From contig DAONLM010000116.1 of assembly GCA_035406685.1 (NCBI GenBank), positions 1 to 9,134 of the forward strand: a DNA stretch of 9,134 bases, written 5' to 3'. This document shows positions 1 to 5,454 of the stretch, piece after piece. The position numbers were made by a program, and so were the translations under genes. The DNA comes from DAONLM01 sp035406685. GTDB lineage: Bacteria; Spirochaetota; GWE2-31-10; MWDO01. Below the pieces are notes generated by a model. That model searched no databases. It saw nothing but the letters and a program-made list of their open reading frames with translations, and was not told where the DNA came from. Position 1 is the stretch's first letter. Each line of letters opens with the position of its first letter.

Positions 1-80
1 CTAAAAAAATATTTCTATATATTAATCACAAAATTTTTAAGAAAATCCTTTACAAGTTTTATAAAAAATTTAAAAGATTT

Positions 81-104
81 TTGCCTAAAAATAAAATCGC
101 ACCC
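81..104 (+). repeat. Intergenic repeat, copy 1
   Basis: TTGCCTAAAAATAAAATC, followed by GCACCC, reads on the + strand toward the lipoprotein gene. The 17-base core TGCCTAAAAATAAAATC (82-98) recurs exactly at 8981-8997 on the - strand, followed by ACCC after loss of the two bases GC. It may be a small dispersed element or a shared regulatory or 3'-end sequence. Confidence 0.6.
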
Positions 105-270
105 AGATGCTCTTAATTTGTCTAATAAAAAACTCAAACATGGAATAAACTGTCATAGAATAAAAAAAGAGGAATAAGTATTATATTATTAGATAAATTT
201 ATCTCAAAATAACTTAGATGAACAACATTAAATATAGTTTATACCTTAAAAAATTAAAATAAACATTTTA

Positions 271-307
271 CATTTTTTTATAAATTTGCATTTTTTTAAA
301 TAAATTT
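271..307 (+). repeat. Imperfect A/T-rich tandem repeat upstream of the -35 box
   Basis: Two near-copies of an A/T-rich unit sit side by side: CATTTTTTTATAAATTT (271-287) and CATTTTTTTAAATAAATTT (289-307). They differ by two inserted bases. They end three bases before the -35 box of the promoter, where the alpha subunits of RNA polymerase contact UP elements. The position suggests a role in promoter strength, but this is inference. Confidence 0.5.
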
Positions 308-310
308 CTC

Positions 311-339
311 TTGATAATTTTTTTTAGAAATATTATAAT
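311..339 (+). promoter_or_regulatory. Sigma70-type promoter of the lipoprotein gene
   Basis: A -35 box TTGATA (311-316) and a perfect -10 box TATAAT (334-339) are separated by the optimal 17 bp. Transcription would start near 346, giving a leader of about 46 nt before the ATG at 393. The DNA just upstream (271-307) is almost pure A/T and could act as an UP element. Chance TATAAT boxes are common in such DNA, but the paired boxes, spacing and position make this a strong call. Confidence 0.8.
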
Positions 340-380
340 GATAAGAAAAGTTTTAGGTTTTTAAAACTTAATCTTTTAAA

Positions 381-386
381 AAGGGG
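381..386 (+). promoter_or_regulatory. Ribosome binding site of the lipoprotein gene
   Basis: AAGGGG lies exactly 6 nt before the ATG at 393 and fixes that start. The same 6-nt spacing recurs at pheT, pheS and the hydrolase gene. Confidence 0.85.
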
Positions 387-392
387 TATTTT

Positions 393-1370
393 ATGAAAAA
401 AATTTTTTATCTTTTATTAGTAGTTATTTTTATTTTCTCATGTTCCACTCCAAATTTAGTCAACATGAGTGAAGAACAAAAGATCGACAATCAGTTAAAT
501 GAAGAGATGGCTAAATTGATGACTTTTTATTCAAAGGCATTAACAGAAAAAGATGATTCACTAGTGGATGAATTTAATGATTATTTAAAAGAATTTGATG
601 CTAAATATGGCACAAATTTTAGTGAAGAATTCACCATTAAAAAAAATTTGTATTATAGTAAGATGAATTCAAGTATTGGCGGGTCAAATTATGCCCCATT
701 AACAGATTTTCCCATTAATAAAGACGGAGCAGTATATTTAAGTGGTGGAAATGATGGAGCAGTTTCAATTATTATTAGCTTTGTTGCTCCAAAAGCTACA
801 CCCGGTAAATATTTTCATGGAGCAAGCCTTGATATGGATAAATTCGATCCAACTAACCTTGATTCACAATGTTTTCATACAGCAGTCTTAAAAGGAGCCG
901 GTTATGAAAGCCCAAATGAATGGATGAGAAAGCCAAATGTCTCTGTTTTAAACCCTGCTCTCTCTTTAAATAAGACTTCTTTAGATAATGCTCAAAAGTC
1001 TCTTGATTATTATTGTTCACCTTCAAACAAAAATATGAAATATGGTTTTTTTAAGGACTATGCTAATATTTTCTCAATTGTTACAAAAGAAGATAATTAT
1101 TACTGGTATTGTACAAAAGTTGTATGGAGAATATATAATTTGCTCGGAATAGACATTGATTCTAATTCAAACAATGTTGATTGGACAACATCCGGACTTT
1201 ATTCAATGGTAAAGGCTTATTACAATACAATATATTTTTACAATTCTAATAAGGCAAAAGAAAAATTAAATCAATATATAAATAATGCAAAGAAGACAAT
1301 AGTTTTAGCAGAAGAGATATATTTCTCTCCGTATTTTACTAAAATATATGAAAAAATTAGATCTAATTAA
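393..1370 (+). CDS. Predicted lipoprotein with YiiX/NlpC-P60-like permuted cysteine hydrolase domain
   Basis: A 325-residue protein with a lipoprotein signal: KK, a hydrophobic run (residues 4-15), then IFSC with the lipidation cysteine at C17. Phe at -2 is unusual for an enterobacterial lipobox but fits the relaxed spirochaetal ones. Residues 25-100 are a charged, probably helical linker. The rest looks like the circularly permuted papain fold of the YiiX/YebB group of the NlpC/P60 superfamily, where the catalytic His precedes the Cys. H142 lies in GKYFHGAS, a second His is at H162, and the candidate nucleophile C240 lies in YWYCTKVVWRIY, followed by LLGIDID, as is usual after the Cys. Family members cleave amide or ester bonds; the substrate here is unknown. 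An envelope-attached enzyme acting on peptidoglycan, lipid or peptide is plausible. It has its own promoter and ribosome binding site and ends in a strong terminator. Family placement rests on motifs only. Confidence 0.85.
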   Translation: MKKIFYLLLVVIFIFSCSTPNLVNMSEEQKIDNQLNEEMAKLMTFYSKALTEKDDSLVDEFNDYLKEFDAKYGTNFSEEFTIKKNLYYSKMNSSIGGSNYAPLTDFPINKDGAVYLSGGNDGAVSIIISFVAPKATPGKYFHGASLDMDKFDPTNLDSQCFHTAVLKGAGYESPNEWMRKPNVSVLNPALSLNKTSLDNAQKSLDYYCSPSNKNMKYGFFKDYANIFSIVTKEDNYYWYCTKVVWRIYNLLGIDIDSNSNNVDWTTSGLYSMVKAYYNTIYFYNSNKAKEKLNQYINNAKKTIVLAEEIYFSPYFTKIYEKIRSN

Positions 1371-2337
1371 CTTCTATGTAAGGGGGATCAAAATCCCCCT
1401 TTTTTTAATTTTTTTCATTTTTTCAAAGCTAAACGCAGATGAGAATATTATTTTTCCATTTGAAAATAAAATATATTCTTTTGATACTAATAAACAAAAA
1501 TTTAATATTTTATTTGCTTCAGAAAATCTTTTTTTAAAAGATTTTTATATTAAAGATAACGAATATTTTTTTATAGAAAAAGAGTCAGATATCATAAAGT
1601 TGGTATCTTTAAACTCAAAAAATAGATTAAACAAAATATTCGAGGGTGAATATTCAAACATAATTATTGCAAAAGGCTATTTTCTTACTTTCTCAAAATA
1701 TATCAACAAAAATGGCTTTGAATTTTCTATTTTTAAACTTGATTCTAAAGAAAAAATTTATTCTTTTAATCTTGATTTCTTATTGTCTGATTATGAGGTT
1801 AAGGATAATCTTATATTTTTAGCCGGGAGTGATACTCGTGATTTTAAGAATTATCTTTTTATAATAGATTGTGGGTCTAAAAAAATTTTAAAAATTTTAG
1901 AAGAGAAAAAGAACGGTGATTTTTTAAAAATAGTAATTGATAAAGAATTTATCTATGTCTATAATTCTTCTATGCCAGCTAAAAATAATAACAAGTATAT
2001 TTATAAAATTAATCTTTTAAACTATAACAATAAAGATAGATATAATTTTGACATAAAAAATAAAATATGTTATTTTTATGGTAAGGGTTTTTCATTTAAT
2101 AATGAGATTTTTTTACCATTGATTGATGAACAATATAATATAACTCTTTTTAGTATTGATAAAAATTTTAAAAGAAAAAGATCTATTTGCTTAGAAACAG
2201 GACTATACAAGATTATTAAAAAGAGTGATAATTATATATATTTTATTGGATATAATTATTTTAAAGATAAGACTAAATTTTATTTCTGTTATTTTTACCC
2301 TAATGAAGATAAAATAACATACTTGAAAATAAATTAA
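1348..2337 (+). CDS. Predicted exported beta-propeller-like protein of unknown function
   Basis: I do not recognise a named family. The 329-residue product starts with a plausible signal peptide: basic residues (K2, K3, R12, K15), a hydrophobic core IPLFLIFFIF (16-25) and a likely signal peptidase I site after A30 (KLNA|DEN). The rest contains seven similar segments with a beta-strand, Asp/Asn turn and Lys-rich hairpin pattern, near residues 41-54, 84-98, 126-140, 169-184, 217-234, 266-281 and 311-328. For example, YSFDTNKQKF, FKLDSKEKIYSF and FIIDCGSKKI. This suggests a seven-bladed beta-propeller in the periplasm or outside the cell, possibly a binding or scaffold protein; that is inference. 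The ORF overlaps the lipoprotein gene by 23 nt. Its only in-frame ATG before the mature part is at 1348, with no good Shine-Dalgarno sequence, and an intrinsic terminator lies within codons 11-23. Start and expression are therefore uncertain. No catalytic motif is visible. Confidence 0.7.
   Translation: MKKLDLINFYVRGIKIPLFLIFFIFSKLNADENIIFPFENKIYSFDTNKQKFNILFASENLFLKDFYIKDNEYFFIEKESDIIKLVSLNSKNRLNKIFEGEYSNIIIAKGYFLTFSKYINKNGFEFSIFKLDSKEKIYSFNLDFLLSDYEVKDNLIFLAGSDTRDFKNYLFIIDCGSKKILKILEEKKNGDFLKIVIDKEFIYVYNSSMPAKNNNKYIYKINLLNYNNKDRYNFDIKNKICYFYGKGFSFNNEIFLPLIDEQYNITLFSIDKNFKRKRSICLETGLYKIIKKSDNYIYFIGYNYFKDKTKFYFCYFYPNEDKITYLKIN
1380..1415 (+). terminator. Strong intrinsic terminator after the lipoprotein gene
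   Basis: A perfect 9-bp stem pairs 1380-1388 (AAGGGGGAT) with 1393-1401 (ATCCCCCTT) around a CAAA loop. It is followed by seven T's (1400-1406), AA and seven more T's (1409-1415). It starts 10 nt after the lipoprotein stop codon (1368-1370), the expected place for a terminator of that transcript. It is odd because it also lies inside the open reading frame of the next gene, where the T tract encodes the hydrophobic core of the predicted signal peptide. Confidence 0.92.
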
Positions 2338-2374
2338 AAAAAATATAAAAAATAAAAAAATATATTTTCTTCTT

Positions 2375-2391
2375 AACAAAAATTGTTTTTT
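2375..2391 (+). terminator. Weak possible terminator after the propeller-like gene
   Basis: AACAA (2375-2379) and TTGTT (2383-2387) can form a 5-bp stem with a 3-nt loop, running into a T tract to 2391. The stem is nearly all A/T, so termination would be inefficient at best. It overlaps the putative -35 box of the PilZ gene. Confidence 0.25.
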
Positions 2392-2412
2392 ATATTATAT
2401 TTATTATATATA
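2383..2412 (+). promoter_or_regulatory. Possible promoter of the PilZ gene
   Basis: TTGTTT (2383-2388) could be a -35 box. TATATA at 2405-2410 (16-bp spacing) or 2407-2412 (18-bp spacing) could be the -10 box. The run of alternating T and A makes the exact box uncertain. The 97-bp gap before this gene and the intergenic position support a promoter, but the boxes alone are weak in such DNA. Confidence 0.4.
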
Positions 2413-2425
2413 AATTCTTTCAAGT

Positions 2426-2434
2426 AAGGAAGGA
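2426..2434 (+). promoter_or_regulatory. Doubled Shine-Dalgarno sequence of the PilZ gene
   Basis: AAGGAAGGA contains two overlapping-register AAGGA cores (2426-2430 and 2430-2434) before two adjacent ATGs (2435 and 2438). The first core is 4 nt from the first ATG and 7 nt from the second. The second core touches the first ATG and is 3 nt from the second. The window's usual 6-nt spacing favours the ATG at 2438. Confidence 0.6.
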
Positions 2435-2437
2435 ATG

Positions 2438-3271
2438 ATGGCTACTTTATTGAGTCAAAAATTGGATCAATATTATGAAAAATATAAAGATAAAGAGATA
2501 GCATTCAATAAATCAGTAATGAATATTACTGGACTTGAGCCTAAAAAAATATTTTTAAAAATAAAAGGGGATGATATTCATTGTATAGTATACTCCTGTT
2601 CAATGAGTGGTGTAAAGATTCTTGTTAACCTGACTCAGAAAGATTTTGAGAATATAAGAATTGCTAAAAATATGGTTAGTGTCAGATTTTCATTTATCAA
2701 TAGAGAAAAAAAGGATTCTATTGTCTTTTTTATCTCTGGGAACATAACGAGTTATAAAAATTTTGAAACAAAAAATAATAATTTATATCTTGTTAGTATA
2801 GCATTTATTAAAAAACCACCAGAAGATCTTATAGAGATTCTTGGTAGAACGATTGAGATATCAGAAAATATTGAAAAAAGAAAAGATGTCAGAGTAGAGT
2901 TAACAAGTGAGACTTTAAAAGAAATAGGATTACTATCTAATAGTGCTCATGTATCCATTGAAGGTGTTATAAAAAATTGTATTATTAAAGATATATCTTT
3001 CTCTGGAGCTCTTATTATATTCCAGAGTGACAATCTTGATTTTTTAAAAAATAAAAAGATTGCTCTTAATCTAAGAACATTTGATAATCAATTATTACTA
3101 CTAAATGCAGAAATAGTGAGATGTGAATTCATTGCTGATAGAAAAGATATTGTTTTTGCAGGTATTCAATTTAATATTGATAATATTCCATCATCATATA
3201 AAGAAATGCTAAATAACTATTTTTTAAAACAGGAACAAAAAAAGAATCAAAACACACCTACTTATAACTAA
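2438..3271 (+). CDS. PilZ-domain c-di-GMP receptor, PlzA-like
   Basis: This 277-residue soluble protein (278 if the ATG at 2435 is used) has no signal peptide or membrane segment. Residues 1-140 form a YcgR/PlzA-like N-terminal domain that ends in KKPPEDLIEILG. Residues 145-262 form a PilZ domain with both c-di-GMP contacts: RxxxR (R148 and R152, in KRKDVR) and DxSxxG (185-190, DISFSG). The later strand FAGIQF is also typical. It should therefore bind cyclic di-GMP. The length and two-domain layout resemble the spirochaetal PlzA proteins, which link c-di-GMP to motility and host adaptation; that assignment is from memory of the family, not an alignment. Proteins of the YcgR type act on the flagellar motor, but no flagellar gene is nearby to support that here. 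The lysine- and asparagine-rich tail after residue 262 is probably disordered. It seems to be transcribed alone. Confidence 0.92.
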   Translation: MATLLSQKLDQYYEKYKDKEIAFNKSVMNITGLEPKKIFLKIKGDDIHCIVYSCSMSGVKILVNLTQKDFENIRIAKNMVSVRFSFINREKKDSIVFFISGNITSYKNFETKNNNLYLVSIAFIKKPPEDLIEILGRTIEISENIEKRKDVRVELTSETLKEIGLLSNSAHVSIEGVIKNCIIKDISFSGALIIFQSDNLDFLKNKKIALNLRTFDNQLLLLNAEIVRCEFIADRKDIVFAGIQFNIDNIPSSYKEMLNNYFLKQEQKKNQNTPTYN

Positions 3272-3282
3272 ATAAATAGAGT

Positions 3283-4344
3283 TTACCCAACATTTTCTTC
3301 TAAAAGTTCAAAAAATCTCTTATAAAAATAATTAATCCTTTCATCTTCATAATCTAAAAAATCATGATAGAAAGATTTTTGTAAAAATAGATTATCCATT
3401 AAACCAAGTTTCTTACAATATTCTACAACTATAGTATTATCAACTACAAGATCATTTTCATTTATAAAAAAATATAAAGAAATATTTTTAATATTATCTA
3501 TCTCTTTTGAAGAAAAAATCTTATTCTTTATCTCTCTTTGACTCTTAATCATTATAGAAAGCCACTTATTCGAATTAAGCCTGTGGATCCTTATATCTTT
3601 TTTTCTTCTTATTAAAAAATCTCTATTATCACTAAGATTTTTATATAGATTTATATAAAATTGATCATCATTCTCAAAAATTGCTTTCTGACTATCCTCT
3701 CTTAACAACTTTTTATAAGAAAAACATCTATTAAAGATTAAGAAATAGTATTCTAAAAACGAATTGATAAGTCTCTTATGATTCTTTAAATATGGGGCAA
3801 AGAGAAATCCTTTTTTTATGCTTTCTACTTTCTTACTATTACTATACTTTTTATAAAATATAAGATAATACAACAATTCAAGTCCACCCATTGAAAAACC
3901 AGCAAAATAAAATATAGGACAATTCTCTTTTAGTTTATTATAAAAATATTCAAAAACAATATCGACATTTTCAATATACTCGTCAAATGACTTTATTATT
4001 CCTCTAAGACCATCAGAGTCCCCATAACCTATCTGATCAAATGAGATAAAATTATATCCTTTTTTTATACAATTATAAATAAAGGCCGGATGTGTGGTAG
4101 AATTTTCGGCATTTCCATGAAGAAAAAATATAAATGGCTTTTTATTATCAAGAATCCAGGATTGATAAAAGATTTTTCTCCCTTTATTTTTTAAGAAACC
4201 ATAAGAATGAAATTTATCAATATCATCAGAAAAGATTATCCCCTGCGAAGAGATGATCTTATAATCTATGTAAGATCCATTAAACTTAAACTTATCTTTT
4301 AAATTGACATTAATTCTTAATCTTTTTTGAAGTTCTCTATCCAT
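3283..4344 (-). CDS. Alpha/beta-hydrolase, monoacylglycerol lipase/lysophospholipase-like
   Basis: This cytoplasmic protein of 353 residues belongs to the serine alpha/beta-hydrolase superfamily. The likely parts, numbered from the ATG at 4344, are an oxyanion-hole HGN (76-78), the conserved FDQIGYGDSDG turn (about 102-112), the nucleophile elbow GFSMGG with S151, the acid D298 in NENDLVVD, and the base H327 in FYHDF. The order and the DxxGxGxSxG-type segment resemble the Hydrolase_4 group (monoacylglycerol lipases, PldB-type lysophospholipases), so an acyl-ester substrate is the best guess. Residues about 195-285 form a long lysine-rich lid or insertion. There is no signal peptide. It is the last gene of the pheS-pheT-TPR set, right after the TPR stop codon. 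A TTG at 4347 could add one residue, but the Shine-Dalgarno sequence fits the ATG. The substrate cannot be read from the sequence. Confidence 0.87.
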   Translation of the reverse strand: MDRELQKRLRINVNLKDKFKFNGSYIDYKIISSQGIIFSDDIDKFHSYGFLKNKGRKIFYQSWILDNKKPFIFFLHGNAENSTTHPAFIYNCIKKGYNFISFDQIGYGDSDGLRGIIKSFDEYIENVDIVFEYFYNKLKENCPIFYFAGFSMGGLELLYYLIFYKKYSNSKKVESIKKGFLFAPYLKNHKRLINSFLEYYFLIFNRCFSYKKLLREDSQKAIFENDDQFYINLYKNLSDNRDFLIRRKKDIRIHRLNSNKWLSIMIKSQREIKNKIFSSKEIDNIKNISLYFFINENDLVVDNTIVVEYCKKLGLMDNLFLQKSFYHDFLDYEDERINYFYKRFFELLEENVG

Positions 4345-4347
4345 CAA

Positions 4348-5454
4348 TTATCCTTCAAGTAGCATCTCTTTTAACTTTTTTGCATCAACATCGTCTGGCA
4401 CCAGATCAAGAATCACATCACAATACTTAATTGCCTCCTCTTTCTGCCCCCTTTTATACGAAAGAATTGCTAAGTTACTAATAATTGAGATATCATCCGG
4501 ATTTTTTTTAAGTGCCTTTCCAAAAAACATCTCACTCTTATAAAATATATTTAAATTCATATAGCATATTCCAAGTTCATTAAAAATTTCAGAAGAGTCG
4601 GGATTATATTTTAAGGCTAAATTAAAGTTAGCAATGGCTTTAGTATAATCTCCCAGTTTTCTATTTGCCACTCCCCTTAGGTAATAACCATGCCAGGACT
4701 TAGGGTATTTTTTTATATATCTATCAATAAATTCAAAAGCCTCCTCATCTCTATCACTTGCTATTAGTTCTGTTGCAAATTTATAATCCTCATCAATAAT
4801 GCCAGAAGTTTTAATATCAGATAAAAAATCAAGTATCTCCTTTTTTCTATTTTCATCTTCTGTTATTTTTAAGAATTCCTGAAAATATTCAATAGCCTTT
4901 TCATAATTTTCCCGTATTACATAGAATCTTCCAAGATAATAGAGGGCGTTTTCTGTCTTTTCCTCAAATTGATCCACAGCCTTATAGTAATCATAGGCAA
5001 TATCTTCCATTTTGATAGCCTCTTTATCTCTCCCTCTTCTATAAAGATATTGAGAAAATTCATCATAGCATATTGCTAAATTAAGAATAGAGTTTAAAGA
5101 ATCTGGTTTTAAAGAATAGATCACCCTGAATAGTGCTATTGCCTCCTGAAAATTTTCTCCTTTTTCAGCCTCATAAGCAATATTGGCAAGCCTTATCTCA
5201 ATATCTGGTTGAACTGTTAATAAAAAATCCCTATAATAATCAAGATGTTCATTTTCAGGTTCATTCATTAAGACTTTTATTATGCCAGAGATTATATTTT
5301 CTGGAGTGATATCATTGATCTCTATTGCCCTTCCTTCTTCAATGGAGACTGGAAGTGGGATATCCTCTCTTACAAGAAAATTATTAATGTAAAAATCCCT
5401 CTTCCCTTCCATTGAGATAAAAAATAGACCATTCTTTGAAAAATCTTTATCCAT
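4348..5454 (-). CDS. Tetratricopeptide repeat (TPR) protein
   Basis: A 368-residue soluble protein without signal peptide or membrane segment. Residues 1-80 are not repeat-like (a short beta-rich start, then acidic helices). From about residue 87 to the end there are six to seven TPR units. The clearest are 87-119 (FQEAIALFRVIYSLKPDS), 169-202 (YEKAIEYFQEFLKI), 253-286 (YTKAIANFNLALKYNPDS), 287-320 (FFGKALKKNPDD) and 321-354 (EEAIKYCDVILDLVPDD). TPRs form helical scaffolds that bind other proteins; no partner is evident. The start codon follows the pheT stop directly (TAAATG) and no good Shine-Dalgarno sequence is visible, so translation probably depends on ribosomes finishing pheT. Co-transcription with PheRS genes is the only functional context, and a role in charging is not implied. 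An internal Met at residue 15 is less likely as the start. Confidence 0.92.
   Translation of the reverse strand: MDKDFSKNGLFFISMEGKRDFYINNFLVREDIPLPVSIEEGRAIEINDITPENIISGIIKVLMNEPENEHLDYYRDFLLTVQPDIEIRLANIAYEAEKGENFQEAIALFRVIYSLKPDSLNSILNLAICYDEFSQYLYRRGRDKEAIKMEDIAYDYYKAVDQFEEKTENALYYLGRFYVIRENYEKAIEYFQEFLKITEDENRKKEILDFLSDIKTSGIIDEDYKFATELIASDRDEEAFEFIDRYIKKYPKSWHGYYLRGVANRKLGDYTKAIANFNLALKYNPDSSEIFNELGICYMNLNIFYKSEMFFGKALKKNPDDISIISNLAILSYKRGQKEEAIKYCDVILDLVPDDVDAKKLKEMLLEG
4351..4355 (-). promoter_or_regulatory. Ribosome binding site that picks the hydrolase start
   Basis: On the - strand AAGGA (+ strand TCCTT) lies inside the last codons of the TPR gene. It is 6 nt before the ATG at 4344 but only 3 nt before the TTG at 4347. 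This makes the ATG the likelier start and suggests translational coupling to the TPR gene. Confidence 0.75.

Larger units (their letters stand above)
1..392. other. Noncoding AT-rich region upstream of the lipoprotein gene
   Basis: I see no credible coding region on either strand; stop codons are dense in all frames. It holds three things listed separately: a 24-bp sequence (81-104) that recurs near the right end of the window, an imperfect A/T-rich tandem repeat (271-307), and a promoter (311-339). Segments 138-147 and 153-162 are similar 10-mers (ACATGGAATA and TCATAGAATA), and a third copy, ACATAGAATA, is at 9041-9050. In DNA this AT-rich, such short matches may be chance. No tRNA or other structured RNA is apparent. 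Confidence 0.7.

Noticed and set aside
1..392. Small RNA or tRNA gene in the left noncoding region
   Set aside because: There is no GC-richer island or cloverleaf-like pairing; the short A/T stems, such as 77-82 with 87-92, are expected by chance.
1109..1139. TTGTAC and TATAAT as a promoter for the propeller-like gene inside the lipoprotein gene
   Set aside because: The spacing is 19 bp and the position is about 200 bp upstream of the terminator, which would end the transcript anyway; TATAAT is common by chance in this DNA.
1348..2337. Propeller-like gene as a pseudogene
   Set aside because: The frame is open for 329 codons in very AT-rich DNA, where stops are frequent, and the repeat pattern persists to the end; only the start is doubtful.
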